This document shows positions 1 to 8,431 of a stretch of DNA of 21,691 nucleotides, piece by piece (position 1 is the stretch's first letter; every line of letters starts with the position of its first letter). Made by a program: the position numbers and the translations under genes. The stretch comes from Marivita sp965656765 (GTDB lineage: Bacteria > Pseudomonadota > Alphaproteobacteria > Rhodobacterales > Rhodobacteraceae), in NCBI RefSeq assembly GCF_965656765.1, contig NZ_CBFHLV010000056.1, positions 1 to 21,691 of the forward strand. Direction: 5' to 3'. Under the pieces are notes generated by a model. That model was not told where the DNA came from, ran no database searches, and saw nothing but the letters and a program-made list of their open reading frames with translations.

Positions 1-97
1 AGGTCCGGGGCGCCTTGCCCCGCCGCGCAAGAGAACGGTCATGGCCCAACGGGCGGCGCCGCTTTCGTTTCGATCTTTGGGAGGCATCTCCCACAAT
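1..97. other. Non-coding edge with two small perfect hairpins
   Basis: No gene is supported here; the open frames crossing it continue antisense to valS. Two perfect 6-bp inverted repeats are visible. The first is CGGGGC/GCCCCG at 6-22 with a 5-nt loop, and the second is TGGGAG/CTCCCA at 78-93 with a GCAT loop. Neither is followed by a clear T run on either strand, so their role is unknown. They could belong to the 3' end of a gene outside the window. Confidence 0.4.
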
Positions 98-130
98 GCA
101 AAACACCCGGCGGGGACTTTCCCGACCGGG
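98..130 (-). terminator. Probable Rho-independent terminator of valS
   Basis: On the minus strand, about 49 nt past the valS stop, a GC-rich hairpin (arms CCCGG and GGG paired with CCC and CCGGG, a 2x2 internal loop and a 5-nt loop; plus coordinates 106-130) is followed by TGTTTTGC. The position and the T run suit a valS terminator. The T tract is short, so termination may be partial. Confidence 0.55.
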
Positions 131-178
131 CGTTTGTTGTGGCGTGTCGGTCAGGCGCGTCTACCTGACCGTGATCGG

Positions 179-3112
<2,934 letters not shown>

Positions 3113-3240
3113 GGGGTCAGTTCCCGCTTTTGTGCCGCCCAATGGGCCGCATGTGTTCCGTTCCGCCTCATCTAGCGAAAGGGCGCAGAAAGGAAAACCC
3201 AGAGGGTGCGGGAAAATGGGTCATGCGGGTGAAAGGGGTC

Positions 3241-3287
3241 TGAAAAGAAAAAACGGTGATGCCAAGGGAGGAGAGGCATCACCGTTT
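3241..3287 (-). terminator. Array terminator with an anti-SD loop
   Basis: On the minus strand a perfect 13-bp stem (AAACGGTGATGCC with GGCATCACCGTTT) encloses an 11-nt C/U-rich loop and continues into TTTCTTTTC. It is a textbook intrinsic terminator closing the DUF1127/small-RNA transcript before valS, and its loop is also the eighth anti-SD loop. Confidence 0.85.
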
Positions 3288-3345
3288 CCAGTTCATGACG
3301 TCCAGGGAGGAGGAGAGGACGCCGAGTTCTTATGGGCCGTAGCCC
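3241..3345 (-). ncRNA. CcsR-like unit 4 (last)
   Basis: Hairpins are at 3297-3323 (CGTCC/GGACG arms) and 3251-3287 (13-bp perfect stem with an 11-nt loop). The last one runs directly into a T-rich tract and so also serves as the array terminator. Its sequence differs from units 2 and 3 but the fold is kept. Confidence 0.7.
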
Positions 3346-3448
3346 GGAATATGTGACGGTGACACCAGGGAGGAGGAGAGGTGCCACCGTCTAGTTCACG
3401 ACATCCAGGGAGGAGGAGAGGATGCCGAGACCGTGTGGGCCGAGGCCC
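3346..3448 (-). ncRNA. CcsR-like unit 3
   Basis: Nearly identical to unit 2, which points to recent duplication or gene conversion. Hairpins are at 3399-3427 and 3356-3390, with the standard 13-nt anti-SD loops. The GGGC/GCCC hairpin at about 3437-3448 separates it from unit 2. Confidence 0.7.
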
Positions 3449-3554
3449 GAAACCTGTGACGGTGACACCAGGGAGGAGGAGGAGAGGTGCCACCGTCTAG
3501 TTCACGACATCCAGGGAGGAGGAGAGGATGCCGAGATCGTGTGGGCCGAGGCCC
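3449..3554 (-). ncRNA. CcsR-like unit 2
   Basis: Hairpins at 3505-3533 (CATCC/GGATG, then an A-C mismatch and two more pairs) and 3459-3496 (ACGGTG-A-CACC with GGTG-C-CACCGT). The second loop is 16 nt instead of 13 because it carries one extra trinucleotide repeat. A small GGGC/GCCC hairpin sits at the 5' boundary with unit 1. The unit ends are estimates. Confidence 0.7.
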
Positions 3555-3660
3555 GAAACTTGTGACGGTGACGCAAGGGAGGAGGAGATGCGCCACCGTC
3601 AAATACGGAGCACCCAGGGAGGAGGAGAGGGTGTCCGATTTGTTTGGCAAGGGGCCCGAT
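3555..3660 (-). ncRNA. CcsR-like unit 1 (nearest DUF1127)
   Basis: First unit in the direction of transcription. Hairpin one has CACCC/GGGTG arms (3611-3615 with 3629-3633). Hairpin two has ACGGTG/CACCGT plus CGCA/TGCG arms (3565-3575 with 3589-3599) around an A-C mismatch. Both loops read as 13 nt of anti-SD sequence on the minus strand. This is the most diverged unit. Its ends are approximate, because processing sites cannot be read from sequence. Confidence 0.7.
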
Positions 3661-3686
3661 CAGGGGCCGTGCTCACCGAATTCTGG

Positions 3687-3905
3687 TCAGGCTTCGTATG
3701 CAGCCTGATATGCAACGCGTTTGATCTCGGAATGGTTCAATCCAAGATCGCAAAGTTCGCGGTCCGACAGCGCGCTGAGTTCGCGAAGGGTGTCACGATA
3801 GACCTTGCGGCGTGCCGCTGCGGCGCGGTAATCTGCTACAAGCGTGTTCATCCGGTCAATGATGCCGTTGCCGACTGCGCCGAGACTGTTTGTTTCGTAT
3901 GCCAT
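3687..3905 (-). CDS. Small DUF1127 protein (CcaF1-like)
   Basis: A 72-residue basic protein whose C-terminal half carries the DUF1127 signature: RELSALSDRELCDLGL followed by a conserved SEI, about residues 42-66. In R. sphaeroides the 71-residue DUF1127 protein CcaF1 is an RNA-binding protein that affects maturation of the co-transcribed CcsR RNAs and RNA turnover; the same role is inferred here from family and neighbourhood. I chose the ATG at 3905 (MAYETN...) because it matches family length and the MAYE start. Further upstream the frame reads non-conserved sequence through the promoter region. The ribosome-binding site is weak (AGAGCAG). The small-RNA array follows with only a short spacer, so one transcript is likely. 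There are no membrane segments. Confidence 0.88.
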   Translation of the reverse strand: MAYETNSLGAVGNGIIDRMNTLVADYRAAAARRKVYRDTLRELSALSDRELCDLGLNHSEIKRVAYQAAYEA

Positions 3906-3950
3906 GTATCTGCTCTGTTCGAATATGTGTGTTTCTGTTCGCTTGAAACA

Positions 3951-3978
3951 AAGATAGGCAAATGCTGCGCCTGCACAA
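3951..3978 (-). promoter_or_regulatory. Candidate promoter of the DUF1127/small-RNA transcript
   Basis: Minus-strand TTGTGC (3978-3973) and TATCTT (3956-3951) are separated by 16 nt, placing a start around 3943, about 40 nt upstream of the DUF1127 ATG. The R. sphaeroides counterpart is driven by alternative heat-shock-type sigma factors (RpoHI/RpoHII). The boxes here could fit that or the housekeeping factor. Confidence 0.4.
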
Positions 3979-3999
3979 TAGTTTTTTGCCTCAACGCTG

Positions 4000-4018
4000 C
4001 TATGCAGCAATTGCATAG
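4000..4018. promoter_or_regulatory. Palindrome upstream of the DUF1127 promoter
   Basis: CTATGCA-GCAAT-TGCATAG is a perfect 7-bp inverted repeat with a 5-bp spacer. It sits about 22 bp upstream of the candidate -35 of the DUF1127 transcript and about 115 bp upstream of mrp. The size and position suit a protein-binding site; I do not recognise the regulator. Confidence 0.3.
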
Positions 4019-4131
4019 ACCAAATGGTTCAAATTTGTGCGTTTTGCGCTAACAGCGCTAATTTTGGGGCAAGCGGTTGAAGCTTAACGGCACGGCTGCC
4101 ATTTGTTTTACATAAAGATGAAAGGTTGTGC

Positions 4132-5199
4132 ATGTCGGCAACACCCGAACAGATTCGCGCTGCGCTGGCCCGGGTGGCCATTCCGGACGGTAAAGACCTT
4201 ATTTCGGCTGATTTGGTGCGGGCGATTCAGGTGGATGGGTCGTTTGTACGCTTTGTGATCGAGGCGCCATCCCCCGAGATTGCCCGCCTGATGGAGCCTG
4301 TGCGCAAGGCCGCTGAAGCCGTTGTCGCCGAACTGCCGGGCGTGTCTGAGGTGTCAGCAGCGTTGACTGCGCATGGACCTGCCGCAGCGCCACCCAAAGG
4401 CCTCAAGATCGGCGGACACATGAAACCGCAGGCCGGATCGCTCAAACCTTCGGGTGTGGCGCGGATCTTGGCCATTGGATCGGGTAAGGGCGGTGTCGGC
4501 AAATCCACGGTATCGTCGAACCTTGCCGTAGCGCTTGCGCGTGCGGGACGCCGTGTTGGTTTGCTTGACGCCGATATCTACGGCCCCAGCCAGCCACGTA
4601 TGATGGGCGTCTCGCAAAAACCCGAGAGCCCAGACGGCCAGACGATCATTCCTCTGAAGGCGCATGGTGTCACGGTGATGTCCATCGGATTGATGCTGCC
4701 CGAAGAAAAGGCTGTGGTTTGGCGTGGTCCGATGTTGATGGGTGCGTTGCAACAGATGCTGAGCCAAGTGGCTTGGGGCACGTTGGACGTGTTGCTGGTC
4801 GATCTGCCTCCGGGCACGGGTGACGTGGCGATGACCCTGTGCCAAAAGGCCGAAGTGACGGGGGCGATCGTGGTATCGACACCTCAGGACGTGGCGCTGC
4901 TCGATGCCCGTAAGGCACTGGATATGTTCGAAACTTTGAAAACGCCGGTTTTGGGGCTGATCGAGAATATGGCGGTGTTCACCTGTCCGCATTGCGGCGG
5001 TCAAAGCCACATCTTTGGGGCAGGTGGCATGGTGGCCGAGGCGTCTGCGCGTGATGTGCCGCTATTGGCGCAGCTGCCACTGGATCTGGACACCCGTCTG
5101 GCCGGTGATGGCGGTGCCCCTGTTGCGGCAGGGGATGGGCCGATGGCAGATGCCTATGGAATCCTGGCGGATCGGTTGATTCAGGGTGGAATGGCCTGA
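4132..5199 (+). CDS. mrp: Mrp/NBP35-family iron-sulfur cluster carrier (ApbC-type)
   Basis: Cytoplasmic P-loop ATPase of the Mrp/ApbC family, 355 residues, that holds a bridging [4Fe-4S] cluster as a dimer and passes it to apo-proteins. Residues 1-80 form the MIP18/DUF59 domain common in proteobacterial Mrp, followed by a short linker. The deviant Walker A GKGGVGKST is at 118-126, LLDADIYGPSQPRMMG follows, and the cluster-ligand pair CPHC is at 285-288. The ATG at 4132 was chosen over an in-frame TTG at 4126 because AAAGG lies 6 nt upstream of it. The gene is divergent from the DUF1127/RNA locus and convergent with the tonB operon, so it is probably monocistronic. No clear intrinsic terminator was found; a GGCGCGCGCGCC palindrome lies at 5248-5259 between the two convergent genes. 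Confidence 0.95.
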   Translation: MSATPEQIRAALARVAIPDGKDLISADLVRAIQVDGSFVRFVIEAPSPEIARLMEPVRKAAEAVVAELPGVSEVSAALTAHGPAAAPPKGLKIGGHMKPQAGSLKPSGVARILAIGSGKGGVGKSTVSSNLAVALARAGRRVGLLDADIYGPSQPRMMGVSQKPESPDGQTIIPLKAHGVTVMSIGLMLPEEKAVVWRGPMLMGALQQMLSQVAWGTLDVLLVDLPPGTGDVAMTLCQKAEVTGAIVVSTPQDVALLDARKALDMFETLKTPVLGLIENMAVFTCPHCGGQSHIFGAGGMVAEASARDVPLLAQLPLDLDTRLAGDGGAPVAAGDGPMADAYGILADRLIQGGMA

Positions 5200-5266
5200 G
5201 TTGGGCGCAGGGTAAGTTAACCCATCGCAATGCTTCGTTTACAGAGCGGCGCGCGCGCCAGCGGAT

Positions 5267-6262
5267 TTAACGTGCCACGGTCAAACGCTGGCTGAACCGA
5301 TAGCTGGATTTCGTAAGGCCCTTGGGTGCACGCGGGAATCGGGCGCGTTTTACCGCGGCCAACGCGGCCTGATCCAAGCGGCTGTTTCCCGAGGACGCCG
5401 CGATAGACACGCCGGATACGCGCCCCGTGGGTGTGATCGCGATCACCAGCTTCACCGTGCCCTTCGCGCCGCGCGGGGGACGATGGGCGCGGCGCAACGC
5501 AGACGTGATCTGTGCGCCCCATTGCTGTTCAAGTCCTGCCAGTTGTGCTTTCGATGGCCCGCGCGGTGCGGGCGCTTTGGCGGCTGGTGCCGGGCTGGCC
5601 GCTTGGCTTGCCCCCGATCCTTTTGCAGTTTGTTTGGGCCGCGAAGCGCTTTGCGTCTGCTTTGGTTTGGGCGCTGCCCGCGGTGCAGGTCTGTCCGGAC
5701 GCAGCTCTGGGCGCAAGGACGCGATTGGGGCGGTCCGGCTGACTGGCGGTGTCGTGTCAATTCTTGGGGAGGTTGGCGCAGTCTCTGCCATTTCGAACGG
5801 GGCTGGCGCAGTAAGGCGTGGCCTGCTGTGTGCCGATGCTGGTACGTCCGGCGCGTCAGTTTCTTGCGCCATGGGGACCGGCAGCGTGTCTGGTGTGGTC
5901 TGGGCCAGTGGCACGGGCGGCGCGGGCAAGCGCGTTTCGGCTTGCGGTAGCTCTGGTGCGGGGCTGGGGGGCGCCAGAGCGATTGCATGCGGCTGTTGTG
6001 ACACTGGTGCGTCTTGGCGTGGGCGGTCAGGGGCGAACGCTGCCTTTGGAGTCATCAAATTTGGCGCTTCACTGACCTCAGGCGCACGTTCCCAGTCTTG
6101 AACCATCGCGGCAAGGGTGGGCGTTGCGGCCTGAACGGTCACATCCGCCTCGCCGTCAGGCCCGTCACTTGTCCCTCCGCTTTGCAGGGGGGCAACGGCC
6201 AATGTCGCCGCGTGAAGTGCACCGGATAAAGCGATAAAGGCTGTGATCTCCAGAATGCGCAT
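5267..6262 (-). CDS. tonB: TonB family energy-transducing protein
   Basis: Links the ExbB-ExbD proton motor in the inner membrane to the TonB box of outer-membrane receptors. The 331-residue protein has one N-terminal membrane segment (about residues 4-25), a long Pro/Ala-rich periplasmic linker (about 30-230) and a C-terminal TonB domain (about 245-325) with the family pattern GTVKLVIAITPTGRV...SRLDQAALAAVKRARFP. It is the last gene of the riboswitch-controlled B12 operon, and its ATG overlaps the exbD stop by one base (TGATG). Its position suggests dedicated service to B12 uptake, but it may also energise other receptors. TolA is a less likely alternative given the ABC-transporter context and the TonB-type C terminus. 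Confidence 0.9.
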   Translation of the reverse strand: MRILEITAFIALSGALHAATLAVAPLQSGGTSDGPDGEADVTVQAATPTLAAMVQDWERAPEVSEAPNLMTPKAAFAPDRPRQDAPVSQQPHAIALAPPSPAPELPQAETRLPAPPVPLAQTTPDTLPVPMAQETDAPDVPASAHSRPRLTAPAPFEMAETAPTSPRIDTTPPVSRTAPIASLRPELRPDRPAPRAAPKPKQTQSASRPKQTAKGSGASQAASPAPAAKAPAPRGPSKAQLAGLEQQWGAQITSALRRAHRPPRGAKGTVKLVIAITPTGRVSGVSIAASSGNSRLDQAALAAVKRARFPRAPKGLTKSSYRFSQRLTVAR

Positions 6263-6651
6263 CAGCCACCCTCTGTCACGATCTCTACGCGGGTCGCGCC
6301 GAGAGCGGTTAGAGTTGCAAGGATTTGAGCCAGGGTCGCGGCTGGCAGGTTGGCGTCGGCGTGCACGCGAAGCGGGTCTTCTGCGGCTATCGAAATGGCT
6401 TGCGTCAACGCGAGATCGCCACGCGCGGTGTCAAAGGCGATTTCTCCGTCATCATTGATATAAAGTGCGTTTTGACCTGTATCCTCGTGCCCGGTGGCGC
6501 GTGGCAAGTCCAGATCAAACGGGGCCGGGGGCACGATCTGAGCGGTCATCAGAAAGAAGATGAGCAGCAGGAACACCACGTTGATCATTGGCACAACGGG
6601 TTCGCGTGCAGACCGCCGCGACTGCGGCTTGATGCGTGTGCGGCGTCTCAT
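6262..6651 (-). CDS. exbD: ExbD/TolR family protein, Asp-to-Asn variant
   Basis: A 129-residue ExbD-type protein: a basic cytoplasmic N terminus, one membrane segment (about residues 20-40) and a periplasmic domain of about 85 residues with the family's C-terminal fold. The motif that normally reads P-[ML]-I-D-V at the start of the membrane helix is PMINVVFLLL here. Asn24 (codon AAC on the minus strand, 6582-6580) takes the place of the proton-carrying Asp (Asp25 in E. coli ExbD). The upstream exbD copy keeps the Asp, so the two may form a mixed dimer with a single protonatable site. Start and stop overlap their neighbours, giving strict co-translation with exbD1 and tonB. The frame is intact and shows no sign of decay. 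Confidence 0.9.
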   Translation of the reverse strand: MRRRTRIKPQSRRSAREPVVPMINVVFLLLIFFLMTAQIVPPAPFDLDLPRATGHEDTGQNALYINDDGEIAFDTARGDLALTQAISIAAEDPLRVHADANLPAATLAQILATLTALGATRVEIVTEGG

Positions 6652-7022
6652 TCCAGCACCACAAGGTTGGTCCAGCCGGCGGCGCGCAGGGCGCCCATCG
6701 CGTTCAGTAGATGCTGCACCGATGCGCCGTCGCGGGAGCGCAGGATGATGATGTCCGTGTCGCGGGTCATCAAGGGGGTCAGGGCTGCAACCGGATCAGG
6801 TGTTTCAACTCCGTTAACACTCAGGCCGTCTGGCAGGACAGTGACCAGTCGTGGTGGCCCGTCATATTGCGTCGAGCCGCTGCCTGACAGCGTCACCGGG
6901 ATCGCGTCGGTGACGCCGAACCGGGCGGCGAGCATGAAGAAGACCAGTAGCAGGAACACAACGTCGATCATCGGGGTCAACCCGATGCGGCGTCTGCGTT
7001 TCTGGTGGCTTAGGTCTAACAT
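6648..7022 (-). CDS. exbD: ExbD/TolR family protein, canonical copy
   Basis: A 124-residue partner of ExbB in the proton-driven motor. A positively charged N terminus (HQKRRRRIG) is followed by PMIDVVFLLLVFFMLAAR (about residues 17-34) with the conserved membrane Asp at residue 20, then a periplasmic domain ending in LRAAGWTNLVVLE. It starts one base after the exbB stop and overlaps the second exbD by ATGA. Two consecutive exbD genes after one exbB occur in several proteobacterial TonB systems. With the Asn variant next to it, this copy probably supplies the only proton path. Confidence 0.92.
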   Translation of the reverse strand: MLDLSHQKRRRRIGLTPMIDVVFLLLVFFMLAARFGVTDAIPVTLSGSGSTQYDGPPRLVTVLPDGLSVNGVETPDPVAALTPLMTRDTDIIILRSRDGASVQHLLNAMGALRAAGWTNLVVLE

Positions 7023-7023
7023 G

Positions 7024-7641
7024 TCAGCCTTGTTTGCTTTTGCTCAGGATTCGGGTGGCAAGGTCGTCAAAATCATGGGCCAGTTGGTCATTGATGCTGT
7101 CGAACCAGCTGAGCGCCATGGAAGCTGGGATCGCCACGGCCATGCCTGCGGCGGTGGTCAAAAGCGCCTCCCAGATGCCGCCGGCAAGGGCGGAGGGATC
7201 GGCGCGCGCGCCGCTGTCCTGCAGCGCCTGAAATGCGTCGATCATGCCAAGTACGGTGCCCAGAAGACCGATCAGTGGCGCGATGGTCGCGATAAGATCG
7301 AGGGCGCGCAGGCCGCTGCCAGCGTCCATCAATGCGCCACGGGCGACACGGGCGGTTTCATCCCGGGCATCTTCGGCGGTAAGGGATTGGCTGGCGTTCA
7401 TCGCGGTTTTGACCACACGGGCGCGCAGGCCGTTGCGCGACTGCAGGCCAGACAGAGCTTTATCGTGCTGGCCACGTTGCCAGAGGTTCACCGCTGCCTC
7501 GGTTGCGTCTCGACGCCATGCCCCCATGAGCGAGAGCCGCCATAGCTTCCACAAGATTAGGCCAAGGGTGATAACACTCAGCCCCGCGATGACCCAGAGC
7601 GCGGGGCCCCCGATGTTCAGAAAGGCGATGATGTCGGTCAT
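7024..7641 (-). CDS. exbB: ExbB/MotA/TolQ-family proton channel protein
   Basis: A 205-residue inner-membrane component that pentamerises around ExbD and conducts protons. Predicted membrane segments lie at about residues 11-31, 113-135 (LDLIATIAPLIGLLGTVLGM, the family core) and 155-178 (LLTTAAGMAVAIPASMAL, with the conserved helix-lining Thr residues). A cytoplasmic helical region lies between the first and second. Its ATG overlaps the stop of a 12-codon mini-ORF (ATGA), and its own ribosome-binding site is poor, so translation probably depends on coupling. TolQ is the alternative, but the operon contains btuCD and tonB and lacks tolA/tolB. Confidence 0.92.
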   Translation of the reverse strand: MTDIIAFLNIGGPALWVIAGLSVITLGLILWKLWRLSLMGAWRRDATEAAVNLWQRGQHDKALSGLQSRNGLRARVVKTAMNASQSLTAEDARDETARVARGALMDAGSGLRALDLIATIAPLIGLLGTVLGMIDAFQALQDSGARADPSALAGGIWEALLTTAAGMAVAIPASMALSWFDSINDQLAHDFDDLATRILSKSKQG

Positions 7642-7676
7642 GCGGGCTGTCCGTTTTCTTGTGCGGCTTGGGTCAT
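7638..7676 (-). CDS. 12-codon mini-ORF coupling btuD to exbB
   Basis: ATG at 7676 overlaps the btuD stop (ATGA) and its own TGA overlaps the exbB ATG (ATGA). The 12 codons between spell MTQAAQENGQPA. Only the overlap geometry supports translation. It could be a coupling device that carries terminating ribosomes from btuD to exbB, or chance. The peptide itself has no recognisable feature. Confidence 0.35.
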   Translation of the reverse strand: MTQAAQENGQPA

Positions 7677-8431
7677 GTCAGAACCCCCAAGGGCTGTACG
7701 ATTGGGCCTTGTGGCGTGTCGAGCACGTCTGCTTTCAGGTGGAATACCTCGGCCAGCATCCTGGGGGTAAGCACGTCGCGCGGCGGACCGTCGGCGATAA
7801 TCTGGCCTGCGCCCATTAGTATGAGCCGGGTGCAATAGCGCCCCGCAAGCGACAAGTCGTGGAGCGAGGTCAGCACGGCGCGGCCTTCTTTCGCCAAGGT
7901 CTCAAAGACCTGAAGCGTGGCGATCTGGGCGGCGGGGTCGAGGCCTGCAATGGGTTCGTCAGCCATCAACAGCGGCGTGTCTTGTGCCAAAGTACGTGCG
8001 ATCAGAACACGGGCCTGTTCGCCCCCGGAGAGGGCGGTGGCCAGCCGTTGGCGGTAATTCTGCAATCCCATGCGCGCGAGGGCTGCATCGACGGCGGTTT
8101 GGTCTGTCTCTGATAATGATGCGCCACGGGCGAGATATGGCAGCCGACCTAGTGCCACGATCCGCTCGACGCTCATCGGCCACGCGATTTCGCGGGTTTG
8201 TGGCAGCCATGCCGCTTGTGCTGCGCGTTTGCGCGGCGGCAGGGCGGCAAGACTGCTGATGCCGTCGGAGGGCAGCAGGCCCAACGCGCCGCGCAACAAT
8301 GAGGTCTTGCCTGCGCCGTTGGGGCCGATCAGGCCGACGCATTCGCCGGGTCCGATGGACAACGATGCGGCATCGACCACCGGGCATTCGCCGCGTTTGA
8401 CGGTCAGGTTTTGCAACGACAGAAGGGTCAC
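7673..8431 (-). CDS. btuD: B12/iron-siderophore-type ABC transporter ATPase (BtuD/FecE family)
   Basis: A 252-residue ATP-binding subunit that powers import through the BtuC-type permease. Walker A GPNGAGKT is at 36-43, the signature LSGGE at 134-138, Walker B LLMADEP with Asp158-Glu159, and the switch His at 191 in SLHDLSLAGRY. All catalytic residues are present. The start is a GTG overlapping the btuC stop (GTGA), as is usual for coupled subunits. The family also includes heme and ferri-siderophore ATPases. Assignment to B12 rests on the cobalamin riboswitch at the head of the operon, not on the protein itself. Confidence 0.88.
   Translation of the reverse strand: MTLLSLQNLTVKRGECPVVDAASLSIGPGECVGLIGPNGAGKTSLLRGALGLLPSDGISSLAALPPRKRAAQAAWLPQTREIAWPMSVERIVALGRLPYLARGASLSETDQTAVDAALARMGLQNYRQRLATALSGGEQARVLIARTLAQDTPLLMADEPIAGLDPAAQIATLQVFETLAKEGRAVLTSLHDLSLAGRYCTRLILMGAGQIIADGPPRDVLTPRMLAEVFHLKADVLDTPQGPIVQPLGVLT

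Larger units (their letters stand above)
3241..3660 (-). ncRNA. Tandem array of four cuckoo/CcsR-type anti-SD small RNAs
   Basis: Four imperfect tandem units (spacing 102, 103 and 106 bp) lie just downstream of the DUF1127 gene on the same strand. Each unit has two hairpins whose loops read UCUCCUCCUCCCU or a variant on the minus strand, complementary to Shine-Dalgarno sequence. A short GGGC/GCCC hairpin separates the units. Paired arms change together between units: CACC/GGTG becomes CGCA/TGCG in the unit nearest DUF1127 and ATGCC/GGCAT in the farthest. That is covariation expected of RNA. The period is not a constant multiple of three and the open frames in it shift, so it is not protein coding. 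In Rhodobacter sphaeroides, CcsR1-4 sRNAs with a CCUCCUCCC loop motif are co-transcribed with a DUF1127 gene (RSP_6037/CcaF1) and processed from the transcript. Equivalence here is inferred from architecture. Confidence 0.85.

Noticed and set aside
3172..3650. Minus-strand frames in the repeat array with recurring LLLPG-type peptides
   Set aside because: The repeat unit is not a multiple of three, so the frames shift between units, and the compensatory changes fit RNA stems, not codons.
3241..3660. CsrA/Rsm-type decoy RNA on the plus strand, with GGA motifs in hairpin loops
   Set aside because: The plus strand would show GGAGGAGGAG loops resembling CsrB/RsmZ. However, the same-strand DUF1127 gene, the T-tract terminator and the known CcsR/cuckoo precedent all place the transcript on the minus strand.
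3241..3660. CRISPR array
   Set aside because: The repeats are about 103 bp, adjoin without unique spacers, and each contains two hairpins; no cas genes are nearby.
5200..5266. GGCGCGCGCGCC palindrome as a bidirectional terminator between mrp and tonB
   Set aside because: No T tract follows on either strand, so there is no support beyond the palindrome itself.
5427..6101. 224-codon Gly/Ala-rich plus-strand frame
   Set aside because: Antisense to the Pro/Ala-rich linker of tonB; low-complexity composition is the complement of that linker.
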